A DNA stretch of 37,346 nt from Candidatus Saccharimonadota bacterium (GTDB lineage: Bacteria > Patescibacteriota > Saccharimonadia > Saccharimonadales > Saccharimonadaceae): positions 1-37,346 of the forward strand of contig JAGCSL010000090.1 in assembly GCA_017964115.1 (NCBI GenBank), read 5' to 3'. Shown here piece after piece: positions 23,119-31,333 of this stretch. Each line of letters begins with the position of its first letter. The stretch's first letter is position 1. The translations under genes and the position numbers were made by a program. The notes under the pieces were generated by a model. The model had not been told where the DNA came from, ran no database searches, and saw nothing but the letters and a program-made list of their open reading frames with translations.

Positions 23119-23628
23119 TTAATTACTCCTATTATTTTCTATATTAGTTGGCGTTTCCCAATCAGATAGATTGAGATTTTTGAGCTTTTCTCTTGGAATA
23201 ATAGCAACAAAATACCAGAAGGCCATATCGTCAGTGCCGATTTCTGGTGAGTCTGTTTTAATTTCGAAATTGACGGTGTCATGGTCGAAATTGACGGCGG
23301 ACAGTTGGTGCTGGACGCTACCGGAATTGGCCGGTTGTACCATAATAAAAATGTCATTTGCGTTTAAATAACTAGCATCAAGACTTAGCGTATCTGAATA
23401 GAGCGCATAAAAAGCATCGAGATCGACAGTGGATCTGATGCGATATTTTGTGGTAGCCGGCGCATTTTCGAAGTATTCATGGGTCTGCAATTCGTATTTA
23501 ATGATTTTACTGTCGGTTTTAGGAAGATTGAGGCCGCTGTAATGATAATAAAGCCAAGCGGAACATCCGCCGATGACAATTAATAATATTACGGCGATGA
23601 TAGCAGTGATTTTTTGATTAATCCGCAT
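23119..23628 (-). CDS. Exported protein, possible lipoprotein, 169 aa
   Basis: Not recognised. The N-terminal hydrophobic stretch (residues about 8-22) ends in VIGGC, which resembles a lipobox, although the tail before it is more like a signal anchor. The outer domain is of mixed alpha/beta type; the C-terminal FVAIIPREKL strand is a distinctive feature. First gene of a two-gene leftward unit; predicted leaderless from a TAAAAT box exactly 6 bp before the ATG. Divergent from the acyl-activating enzyme gene 47 bp away. Confidence 0.75.
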   Translation of the reverse strand: MRINQKITAIIAVILLIVIGGCSAWLYYHYSGLNLPKTDSKIIKYELQTHEYFENAPATTKYRIRSTVDLDAFYALYSDTLSLDASYLNANDIFIMVQPANSGSVQHQLSAVNFDHDTVNFEIKTDSPEIGTDDMAFWYFVAIIPREKLKNLNLSDWETPTNIENNRSN

Positions 23629-23634
23629 AACTGT

Positions 23635-23643
23635 ATTTTAACA
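23635..23643 (-). promoter_or_regulatory. Extended -10 promoter, predicted leaderless start at 23628
   Basis: Minus-strand TGT-TAAAAT (23635-23640), six bases, ATG. Confidence 0.65.
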
Positions 23644-23660
23644 TAAGCGATTGGCTATTA

Positions 23661-23666
23661 TATAAT
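23661..23666 (+). promoter_or_regulatory. -10 box of the acyl-activating enzyme gene
   Basis: TATAAT nine bases before the GTG start; a leader of about three nucleotides is expected. Confidence 0.55.
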
Positions 23667-23675
23667 ATAGGTATT

Positions 23676-25271
23676 GTGAGTAGAGAAGAAAACGCTAATT
23701 ACGATTATTATAATGTGCCGAAATTGACGGATTTGTGGGACTTGGTTTGTTTGCGAAAAGATTCTAAGAAAACTGCTTTTTCTTGGCGTGAAAATGGCAA
23801 ATTGTGTCATAAAAGTTTCGCGGATTTTTATGAAGAAGTGAACATTTTGAGTGCCTATTTTTATGCAAATTACCAGGGTAAAAATATTGCCTTAATTGGC
23901 GAGGACAGCTATGCATGGGTGCTAGTTGCTTTGGCGATTGTGATAAGCGGTAATGTTTGTGTGGCTTTAGATAAGGATACCGATGCAGAATTGTTGAAAA
24001 AGCAGCTAAAACAAGTGGACGTAAAAGCGGTTTATTATTCGTTAAATTATTGTGAGAATATGGGCGAAATATTCCGAGAAAGTTATCCGCTTGAAGACTT
24101 GGATGATTATTTAAATATTGGGCGTAAATTGCATAATAAAAATATTCAGGATGCAGACAAAGATGCAATGATTTTCTTTACGTCGGGTACGACTGGATAT
24201 AGTAAGGCAGTGGTCTTATCGCAGAAAAATATAGTAGCGGATATTTACGGCGCATCGTCGCTTTATACGCCAGATAAACGAGCGGCAAGCTTTTTGCCAT
24301 ATCATCATGCGTTTGGCTTCGTGACGTCATTATTGATGCCTTTTTATTATGGTTGCGATACTTTTATTTCGAACAGCCTGAAACATCTAATGGACGACTT
24401 TAAGGACGGTAAGCCGGATGTTATTTTTGCGGTGCCGATGGTAGTAGAAACAATGTATCGTCAAATTTGGCGTACGGCACGACGCGAAAAACGCGAAAAG
24501 AAATTGGCGCGAGCCGTTAAAATTAGCGACGCGCTACGTAAAATTGGAATTGATTGGCGACAAAAGTTTTTCAAGTCAATTTTGGATGAATTTGGCGGAG
24601 AAGTAAAATATATTATCTGTGGCGGAGCGGCACTCGACGTAAAATATGTAGAATGGTTCAGAAGTATTGGTATCGAGGTATTGGTCGGCTATGGCATTAC
24701 AGAATGTTCGCCAGTTGTGGCGGTAAATCGTAACCATTATAAACGTGATGGCAGTGTAGGGCAGATTTGCCGAGACGTTGATGTGAAAATTGTAGACGAT
24801 GAAGTTGTTGTGAGTGGTGATATTGTCATGAAAGGGTACTATAAAGACCGAAAGGCGACAGAAGAAGTTCTTTCGAATGGTCATTTTCACACTGGCGATT
24901 TAGGCAAGATAGACGAAGATGGTTTTCTGTTTATAACAGGACGTAAAAAGAACTTAATTATTCTGAGTAATGGCGAAAATGTGAGCCCAGAAGAAATTGA
25001 AACTGAGTTAGCACGCGATGATGGTGTGGCGGAAGTTTTGGCTTATGACGATAACAATAGAATAGTAGTGACGATTTTCCCGAATAAGGGATACTTAGGT
25101 GATCAAGAATATTTTGATGAACTTGTGGGCGAGTATAATAAAGGCAGGCCAAAGAATCGTCAGATTGCTTTTGTGCGTTTGCGTGATAGCGAATTTCCAC
25201 GTAATAACAACGGCAAAGTTTTAAGAGATAAATTAATAGAGGAAGAAATAAATGGAAAAGGAAGTATTTAA
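23676..25271 (+). CDS. AMP-binding acyl-CoA/acyl-ACP synthetase
   Basis: Adenylates a carboxylic acid, probably a fatty acid, and transfers it to a thiol. ANL-superfamily motifs are complete: FFTSGTTGYSKAV (P-loop), YGITECSP (A5), TGDLGKIDEDGFLFITGR (A7-A8) with GENVSPEEIE, and the catalytic Lys in NNNGKVLRD (A10). 531 residues. The gene for an acyl carrier protein overlaps its 3' end by 20 bp, which favours an acyl-ACP synthetase that loads exogenous fatty acids on ACP. GTG start near a -10 box with no ribosome site. Confidence 0.88.
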   Translation: MSREENANYDYYNVPKLTDLWDLVCLRKDSKKTAFSWRENGKLCHKSFADFYEEVNILSAYFYANYQGKNIALIGEDSYAWVLVALAIVISGNVCVALDKDTDAELLKKQLKQVDVKAVYYSLNYCENMGEIFRESYPLEDLDDYLNIGRKLHNKNIQDADKDAMIFFTSGTTGYSKAVVLSQKNIVADIYGASSLYTPDKRAASFLPYHHAFGFVTSLLMPFYYGCDTFISNSLKHLMDDFKDGKPDVIFAVPMVVETMYRQIWRTARREKREKKLARAVKISDALRKIGIDWRQKFFKSILDEFGGEVKYIICGGAALDVKYVEWFRSIGIEVLVGYGITECSPVVAVNRNHYKRDGSVGQICRDVDVKIVDDEVVVSGDIVMKGYYKDRKATEEVLSNGHFHTGDLGKIDEDGFLFITGRKKNLIILSNGENVSPEEIETELARDDGVAEVLAYDDNNRIVVTIFPNKGYLGDQEYFDELVGEYNKGRPKNRQIAFVRLRDSEFPRNNNGKVLRDKLIEEEINGKGSI

Positions 25272-25479
25272 ATTAATCGCGGACACATTAGAAGTAGACG
25301 AAAAGAAGATTACGCTTGAGACGGACTTTCTGAATGATCTCGATGTCGAATCTTTGGATTTGGTAGATTTGGTGACCGCTTTTGAAGATAAGTATGATGT
25401 TGAAATAGCTGACAAGGATGTAAAAAATTTGCATACGGTTGGAGATGTAATTGATTACATCAAGGAACGCCAAAAATAA
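25252..25479 (+). CDS. acpP: Acyl carrier protein
   Basis: A 75-residue acidic four-helix carrier. The phosphopantetheine Ser lies in LDVESLDLVDL (Glu instead of the usual Asp before Ser). GGAAGAAA before the ATG lies inside the preceding gene, so translation is coupled to the acyl-activating enzyme. No fatty acid synthase genes are in the window, so the carrier would be filled by the upstream enzyme and unloaded by the PlsC-like acyltransferases downstream. Confidence 0.9.
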   Translation: MEKEVFKLIADTLEVDEKKITLETDFLNDLDVESLDLVDLVTAFEDKYDVEIADKDVKNLHTVGDVIDYIKERQK

Positions 25480-25515
25480 ACTTAAGGGTAAATGGCGAGT
25501 TTTTAAGCTTTTTGG

Positions 25516-25521
25516 TATAAT
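25516..25521 (+). promoter_or_regulatory. -10 box of the first GT8 gene
   Basis: TATAAT preceded by TTTGG, 13 bases before the ATG at 25535. Confidence 0.55.
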
Positions 25522-25534
25522 CTAGAAAGTTGTT

Positions 25535-26347
25535 ATGAATATTTTGTATTGTGGCGACAGAAACATTCTGGATGGGTTGATTATTTCAACCCTATCTCTT
25601 GCTAAACATACATCGAGACCGCTTTCTATCTATGTGCTTACGATGCGCCTGAAGGGATATAAAGAAATACCAGCAAGCGCAATCGAAAATCTTGAGAAAA
25701 TTTTAAAGACGAAGGATGAGCGTCACTCAATTAAGTTAATTGATGCGACGGAAGCCTTTAATTCTGATATGCCGCGGGCAAATCTAAAAACCTTTTTCAC
25801 GCCGTATTGTTTGCTAAGGCTTTATGCTGATTTGATTAAAGAATTGCCGAAAAAATTACTATATCTTGATACGGATGTGGTCGCGTTGCGTGATCCGTAT
25901 GAGCTGTACAAGATGAATAACGACGAATATGAATTGATTGGGGCGGTGGATTATTATGGCCAACATTGGATTCGTACGAGCCTTTTCGAAAAAACTTATA
26001 TGAATTCAGGAGTTCTTTTGATGAATATGGATTTAATACGTCAATCGGGCTTGTTTAGAAGGACACGTCGACGCGTGGCACATACGAAGATGTTGCTGCC
26101 AGACCAAACTTCGTTAAATTTGTACTCAAGACGCAAAAAGATAGTTGATCGTAAGTTTAACGAACAAAAGCGCGAAACTGAAGATACGGTATTTAGGCAT
26201 TTTTCGACAACGTTCAGATTTTGGCCAATGTTTCATACGCAAAAGATTAAGCCTTGGGATATCGAGAAGTTGCATGATGTGTTGAAATGTCATGCTTTCG
26301 ATGACGTGCTGGATGAATATCTAAAAGTTAGAAAAAAGGTGAGATAA
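25535..26347 (+). CDS. GT8-family glycosyltransferase (first copy)
   Basis: Retaining glycosyltransferase of the LgtC/glycogenin type that uses a nucleotide sugar. The N-terminal GDRNILDGLIISTLSL matches the family opening; the metal-binding DxD is in LYLDTDVVAL; MNSGVLLMN and the late HTQKIKPW (the His-x-Lys-Pro-Trp signature) are present. 270 residues. A basic RRTRRRV stretch near residue 168 could bind membranes. One base separates it from the second GT8 gene. Acceptor unknown; the operon suggests a lipid. Confidence 0.9.
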   Translation: MNILYCGDRNILDGLIISTLSLAKHTSRPLSIYVLTMRLKGYKEIPASAIENLEKILKTKDERHSIKLIDATEAFNSDMPRANLKTFFTPYCLLRLYADLIKELPKKLLYLDTDVVALRDPYELYKMNNDEYELIGAVDYYGQHWIRTSLFEKTYMNSGVLLMNMDLIRQSGLFRRTRRRVAHTKMLLPDQTSLNLYSRRKKIVDRKFNEQKRETEDTVFRHFSTTFRFWPMFHTQKIKPWDIEKLHDVLKCHAFDDVLDEYLKVRKKVR

Positions 26348-26348
26348 G

Positions 26349-27305
26349 ATGAGCAAGCTAACTGTGCCAGTATTCTTTTCCGTCGACGAAAAATATGCGC
26401 CATATCTTGGTATTGCGATGGCCTCTCTGATAGAGCATACGAATAAAGAATATAATTACGAAATTCATGTCGTGCATAATAATACGAAAAAACGTACGAT
26501 GCAAAAGATTAAAAATCTTAGCAAAGGCCACGACAACGTGAAGATTATTTTGACCGAAATGAAAGATAAATTACGTGGAATTTCGGATCGAAAGGAAACG
26601 CGCTTGAAGGGTGATTACTTTACGCCGACGATTTATTACCGGATTTTCTTGCCAGAAATGTTCCCAGATTATGATAAAGGCATTTATCTTGATAGTGACA
26701 TCGTAGTGCTGGGTGACGTCGCAGAATTATTTAAGACTGATTTAGGTGATAATTTGATAGGCGCTTGTTCGGATATTTCGGCGAATAATAACCAGCTGTT
26801 TTGTGATTATTTTGAGCGCGTTGTGGGCGTGAAGAGTAAGAAATATATCAATTCCGGTGTGCTATTGATGAATTTCAAAAAAATGCGCGACGAAGAATTC
26901 GTGGAGCGTTTCTTGTATTTACTGAATACCTATGATTTCGATACGGTTGCGCCAGATCAAGATTACTTAAATTCGATGTGCGATGGCCGCATTATGCATC
27001 TAGACCAGATTTGGAATGCAATGCCGACACCTACGCAAAAATTTGTGCGTAATCCGATGATAGTGCATTATAATATGTTCTTTAAACCGTGGCATTATGA
27101 CGGTACGATGTATGAAGAGCATTTCTGGAAGTATGCTAATGAGTCAGTTTTTTTGAAGGATATTCAACGTGAAAAGAAATCGTTTACGCGGTGGGATAAA
27201 AAAGGCGATGAGAAACGCTTGCAATGGATGGCCGATCGCGTTACGGAGATTCTCGGAAACGAGATGACGTTTCGAACAGTTTTACGTAAAGAAGAGAAAA
27301 GATGA
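26349..27305 (+). CDS. GT8-family glycosyltransferase (second copy)
   Basis: Second GT8 enzyme: VPVFFSVDEKYAPYLGIAMASL opening pattern, DxD in YLDSDIVVLGD, YINSGVLLMNF, LDQIWNAM and the closing HYNMFFKPWH signature. 318 residues with a longer, basic C terminus than the first copy. Its stop overlaps the following ATG (ATGA), so the acyltransferase is coupled. The two consecutive GT8 enzymes probably add two sugars to one acceptor. Confidence 0.9.
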   Translation: MSKLTVPVFFSVDEKYAPYLGIAMASLIEHTNKEYNYEIHVVHNNTKKRTMQKIKNLSKGHDNVKIILTEMKDKLRGISDRKETRLKGDYFTPTIYYRIFLPEMFPDYDKGIYLDSDIVVLGDVAELFKTDLGDNLIGACSDISANNNQLFCDYFERVVGVKSKKYINSGVLLMNFKKMRDEEFVERFLYLLNTYDFDTVAPDQDYLNSMCDGRIMHLDQIWNAMPTPTQKFVRNPMIVHYNMFFKPWHYDGTMYEEHFWKYANESVFLKDIQREKKSFTRWDKKGDEKRLQWMADRVTEILGNEMTFRTVLRKEEKR

Positions 27306-28168
27306 TTATTGGTGGCGATAAAACTCCGGTTATTGAAAATATTAAGAAGAACATCAAAAACGAGGAGTTTAACAAAAAAGTTGAAGTTGATGACCCGACA
27401 ATGTCGGACGAAGAGGCTGAGCGCGCAATCAATGAATTCAAAGATTTTCGCAATAATCATAAGTTTAAATTTTTCTGGCGCCGTAGGGGAGCAGTTGCAA
27501 TTCAGAGAATTATGGGCGGAGTAATGAGCCCCTCAATTAGAATCGATGGAATTGAGAAGCTGGACACAATCAAGAAGGGCGCTATTGTCACAAGCAATCA
27601 TTTTAATCATTGCGATAGTATGTGCGCACGCAAAGTTATTCGCAAAAAATTTCATAAAACACCATACATTGTGATTCAAGAAACGAACGTAGCGATGCCG
27701 GGTATTATTGGTTATTTAATGAATAATTTAAACACTTTACCGCTCAGAAAGGGTCCAAACTATATAACAAAAGAATTTGTACCTGAATTGAAGGAACTGA
27801 CTGATAGAGGTGAATTTGTCTTAATATATCCAGAAGAGGAGATGTGGTACAACTACCGTAAACCACGCCCATGCAAACGTGGTAGTTATATGTTTGCTGC
27901 GATGGCGAATGTTCCGGTGGTGCCGATTTTTGTGGAAATAATTGATTCGGGCAAGAAGGATAATGATCAGTTTAATTTATTGAAATTTGTTGCGCATGTA
28001 TTAGACCCAATTTATCCAGATTCGGAAAAAACCGTCAAAGAAAATAGTCGCGAAATGGCAGAAAAAGATTATGCGGAAAGGGTTGAGGCTTATGAGAAAG
28101 CCTATGGCGAAAAGTTGAATTATAAGTTTTCCGCAAAAGATATAGTAGGGTTGAGAACTAAGATTTAG
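27302..28168 (+). CDS. PlsC-like acyltransferase
   Basis: Membrane-associated lysophospholipid-type acyltransferase. The HX4D catalytic motif is HFNHCD (in TSNHFNHCDS); the second block is NTLPLRKG and the third is YPEEEMWYN in place of the usual EGTR. 288 residues with a hydrophilic N-terminal extension of about 60 residues and a basic C terminus. Last gene of the acyl-activating enzyme-ACP-GT8-GT8 unit; its 3' end overlaps the convergent acyltransferase at 28158 by 11 bp. Confidence 0.85.
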   Translation: MIIGGDKTPVIENIKKNIKNEEFNKKVEVDDPTMSDEEAERAINEFKDFRNNHKFKFFWRRRGAVAIQRIMGGVMSPSIRIDGIEKLDTIKKGAIVTSNHFNHCDSMCARKVIRKKFHKTPYIVIQETNVAMPGIIGYLMNNLNTLPLRKGPNYITKEFVPELKELTDRGEFVLIYPEEEMWYNYRKPRPCKRGSYMFAAMANVPVVPIFVEIIDSGKKDNDQFNLLKFVAHVLDPIYPDSEKTVKENSREMAEKDYAERVEAYEKAYGEKLNYKFSAKDIVGLRTKI

Positions 28169-28919
28169 GCTTATATTCTATGTAGGCGTAGTTGCTGAGA
28201 TTGGCGCGTCGTTGCATGGTCTCGGTGATTTTTTCTTGATAGTAATGAGTCTTGTCTTTGCGCGGCAAATCTTTCGGTGCGCGAATTGGGCCATCGACAT
28301 AGATAGTTATTTTTGGTTTCTTATGAAACTTTGATTTTTGATAGGTTGTCGTGGCGACGAAAACGGGAGCGTTAATTGTTGCGGGGTAATGAAAAGCGGC
28401 CGTGTTCATAGGGCGAATGCCGGTATACCATGGCCAAACGTGAGCTTCTGGATAGGTGACAATCACTTTTTTCTGTTGAATACGAGTTTTTATTGCAGAG
28501 TTAAACTGTTGAAGTTGATGGATATTGTCTGGGATAGGCAAAGCGCCCATTAATGGCAACTGTCGACCGATTGCGACAATGCCAAGATTGGCTGGACTGC
28601 AAATTAGATAAGGATGAGTTGGAAAAGTTGTGATGAAATGATTTACGACATCTCCGAAAACTTGAGTATGGCTGGAATAGAGGAAATAGCCTTGTTTTTT
28701 GGCCTTTTTAAGGACTTTTTTATTGACGATTTTGACGTGGGCGTAGAACTTTTGATAGCAAAATACAAAAATAATGATAATCGGATAGAGTAGAGCAGAG
28801 ATAATGCGATGAGATAGTTTTGGATTAATCCACTGATAGTCATCGGGGAGTTTATAGTCCTGCTGTTTGCTTTCGGAAAAGTCTTGGTCAAAAGACTTGT
28901 AGTATTTTACGTGGTTCAT
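28158..28919 (-). CDS. PlsC-like acyltransferase, variant active site
   Basis: A second acyltransferase-like protein with a membrane helix near residues 37-55. The catalytic block reads SSHTQVFGD, with five rather than four residues between His and Asp; the third block is YPEAHVWPW, parallel to YPEEEMW in the protein at 27302. Either it keeps activity with a shifted Asp or it is altered in function. Its ATG overlaps the stop of znuB (ATGA), so it lies at the end of the zinc operon, though a TATAAT box at 28928-28933 could also drive it alone. Confidence 0.78.
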   Translation of the reverse strand: MNHVKYYKSFDQDFSESKQQDYKLPDDYQWINPKLSHRIISALLYPIIIIFVFCYQKFYAHVKIVNKKVLKKAKKQGYFLYSSHTQVFGDVVNHFITTFPTHPYLICSPANLGIVAIGRQLPLMGALPIPDNIHQLQQFNSAIKTRIQQKKVIVTYPEAHVWPWYTGIRPMNTAAFHYPATINAPVFVATTTYQKSKFHKKPKITIYVDGPIRAPKDLPRKDKTHYYQEKITETMQRRANLSNYAYIEYKPKS

Positions 28920-29728
28920 CTTAGCTTATTATATATCCAACAAAGAATGAGCATGATTAGGTTTGTTAGAACAATAGTTGCGCCGGTTGGAGCGTTAAAT
29001 GCATAAGACATTGTAAAACCAATAATAAAACAGACGACAGATATTATTAGAGAAATGATGATATTTTGGTGATAGTTTTTACTGAGATAGAGCGCAGATA
29101 GACTGGGGAAGATTATTAGGCTTGAAATAAGCAGTGCCCCCAACATACGCATACCGACAACAACGATGAGCGCACAGAGAATGGCAAGAATAGTATTGTA
29201 TAGTTCAGTTTTTAGACCAATGGCCTTAGCGAACTTTTCGTCAAATGTAATAGCAAAAATTTGGCGGCGGAGGCATAAATAAATTGCAACTACAATGAAC
29301 CCTAAGATGGCGCAAATAATTAAATCGTGTTGACCGATAGCGAGAATGCTACCAAATAAGTAAGCGTTTAGATCGATGTTTGTGCCACGATTAACAGATA
29401 TGAGGAATGTACCAAGAGCGAGAGCGGATGCAGACAGTACGGCAATGGCAGCATCTCCGTTGATTTTTGAGTTTTGGTTTAAACGCAATATAAGAATTGC
29501 TGCAATAATAACGATTGGGATTGAAAATTCTATCGGTGCGAGGTCGAGGATAGTTGCGATGGCGGCAGAACCGAATGCAACGTGAGATAAACCGTCGCCA
29601 ATCATGGATTGTTTGCGCAAAACGAGACTTGAGCCAATAAGGGCGGAGCAGATTGCAATGATGATTCCGGCTAAAAATGCGCGCAGGATGAAATTATAGT
29701 TAAGCATCTCGATGAAACTACTCAGCAT
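28916..29728 (-). CDS. znuB: Zinc/manganese ABC transporter permease (ZnuB/TroC family)
   Basis: ABC-3 family membrane subunit of a metal importer. About eight membrane segments fill its 270 residues; the sequence LSHVAFGSAA near residue 48 fits the family block that contacts the ATPase. AAGGAGG precedes the ATG, inside the 3' end of the ATPase gene (11 bp overlap). The C terminus overlaps the acyltransferase start. Confidence 0.9.
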   Translation of the reverse strand: MLSSFIEMLNYNFILRAFLAGIIIAICSALIGSSLVLRKQSMIGDGLSHVAFGSAAIATILDLAPIEFSIPIVIIAAILILRLNQNSKINGDAAIAVLSASALALGTFLISVNRGTNIDLNAYLFGSILAIGQHDLIICAILGFIVVAIYLCLRRQIFAITFDEKFAKAIGLKTELYNTILAILCALIVVVGMRMLGALLISSLIIFPSLSALYLSKNYHQNIIISLIISVVCFIIGFTMSYAFNAPTGATIVLTNLIMLILCWIYNKLR

Positions 29729-30386
29729 GAATCCTCCTTACATAATCGGAAGTGCTACCAAAAAATGGAAGATTCGGGTCAAGAGACAGAATTTTATTAC
29801 CGATGAGATTGTGGTGGTCGAGGTCGTGAGTAACCATGAGAATAGTGGTAGTTTGATTAAGTTTTTTCAGGATTTTATAAAAATCTTGCTTAGATTTGTA
29901 ATCAAGATTATTAGACGGCTCGTCAAGGATTAGAATATCTGTGCTGGCGACTAAGGCGCGAGCGAGTAGAACGCGTTGACGTTGGCCGCCGGATAGCTCC
30001 TGAAATGATTTATTTTTTAGAGTATTTAGCTGAAGTGTTTCGAGAACGGAGCTAATTTTAGCTTTTGGATAAGGAGTAAATGGGCCGATTTGATTAAGAG
30101 CACCAGATGCAACGATTTCGTAGACTGAAGCGGGGAAGATGGGATTTAGTTCGGTGTTTTGAGGCAAGTAGCCGATATGGTGATTTTTAGAACCATTTTT
30201 AAAGAGAATTTTTCCTGAACTTGGCTTTATCTCGCCAAGAATGCATTTGAGAAGAGTGGATTTTCCTGAGCCATTTGGCCCAACAATGCAAAGGAAATCT
30301 TTATCTTCTACAGTGAAAGAGAGATTTTTGAATACAAAATGATGGCCATAACGAAGACTTAGGTGCTTAGCCTGCAGTGCGGTCAT
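29718..30386 (-). CDS. znuC: Zinc/manganese ABC transporter ATPase
   Basis: Cytoplasmic ATPase of the metal importer: Walker A GPNGSGKST, Q-loop in GYLPQNTEL, signature LSGGQRQRVLLARAL, Walker B ILILDEPSNNLD and the switch His in MVTHDLDHH. 222 residues. The start overlaps the end of the substrate-binding protein gene by 20 bp and GAGG lies upstream, so the operon is tightly coupled. Confidence 0.93.
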   Translation of the reverse strand: MTALQAKHLSLRYGHHFVFKNLSFTVEDKDFLCIVGPNGSGKSTLLKCILGEIKPSSGKILFKNGSKNHHIGYLPQNTELNPIFPASVYEIVASGALNQIGPFTPYPKAKISSVLETLQLNTLKNKSFQELSGGQRQRVLLARALVASTDILILDEPSNNLDYKSKQDFYKILKKLNQTTTILMVTHDLDHHNLIGNKILSLDPNLPFFGSTSDYVRRIHAE

Positions 30387-31332
30387 GAAGAGCCTCGCCT
30401 AAGTTTTTTAGATTCTCCTGCATAAAATCGAGATACGTTTTGCCAGCATCGAAATCGGCTTGAGAAAGATTATGGACGGAATGCCAGGTAAGAACAGTGG
30501 CTTTAGTAGATTTTGAAACAGTTTGGGCGATTTTGCCGTTCGATAACTCTAGTTTGAAAATAATTTTATTTGAACTATCTTTGGTAGCTTTAATGAGTTC
30601 AGCAACGGTTTTGGCGGAAGCCTCAGTTTGCTCGGAACAGCCAGGAAAGGCGGCTAAATAATTGAAGCCATACTCGTTGGTGAAATAAAGAAAAGGGAAA
30701 CGGTCGGCAATGATAATGGTACCAGTTTTTTGCGACGCTAGACTACGAAAGCTTTCGTCGAGTTTTTCGAGATCGGTTTTGAATTGATCAAGATTGCGCT
30801 GAATAGTTGATGTATTGTCTGGCGCGTGGTTCTTGATAGCTTGCGCGATAGCTTCAGAAATTTTTATGACATTATTGGGATTAGTCCAAACGTGTTCATC
30901 GTAATCTGTTTCGGTTTTTATATCATTACTCTTTGCGTTGAGGATATTGTCTAGAGATTCTTCTTTTAGCTCTACGGAATCCATCATACGGACAATTACA
31001 GTATTATCTTTATCAATTTCGTTAAGAATACTATTTATCCAACTTTCAGATTCGCCACCATTATAAATAAAGATATTTGATTCTTTAATAGCGATAATAT
31101 CTTGTGGGGTAGGCTCGTAGCTATGCAAATCAGCGCCAGGCTTAATGAGCATTTTAATTTCGGTATTGGTATCCTTGCTGATTGTGCGTGCGAAATCATA
31201 GGCCGGGAAGATAGTGGTGACTATTTTAGTTTGCTCAACTTCTGGTGTTTGGTTACTGATGGGAAGGAAGAATAGAGTAGAAAAAGTGGCGATGAGGGCA
31301 AGGAAGAAAATGATTTTGAGAATAGTTCTCAT
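30367..31332 (-). CDS. znuA: Metal-binding substrate protein (ZnuA/TroA family)
   Basis: Extracytoplasmic metal receptor. Start at ATG 31332, one base after the regulator's stop and with AAGG upstream. A hydrophobic segment at residues 5-22 without a lipobox Cys suggests a signal anchor. Ligand-region residues: His in DLHSYEP and His in YDEHVWTNP. The position of the third His of zinc-specific members reads ADRFPFLYF, as in a Firmicutes-type subgroup, so the third ligand is uncertain; a Cys in FPGCSEQTEAS follows. 321 residues. Confidence 0.9.
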   Translation of the reverse strand: MRTILKIIFFLALIATFSTLFFLPISNQTPEVEQTKIVTTIFPAYDFARTISKDTNTEIKMLIKPGADLHSYEPTPQDIIAIKESNIFIYNGGESESWINSILNEIDKDNTVIVRMMDSVELKEESLDNILNAKSNDIKTETDYDEHVWTNPNNVIKISEAIAQAIKNHAPDNTSTIQRNLDQFKTDLEKLDESFRSLASQKTGTIIIADRFPFLYFTNEYGFNYLAAFPGCSEQTEASAKTVAELIKATKDSSNKIIFKLELSNGKIAQTVSKSTKATVLTWHSVHNLSQADFDAGKTYLDFMQENLKNLGEALHDRTAG

Positions 31333-31333
31333 A

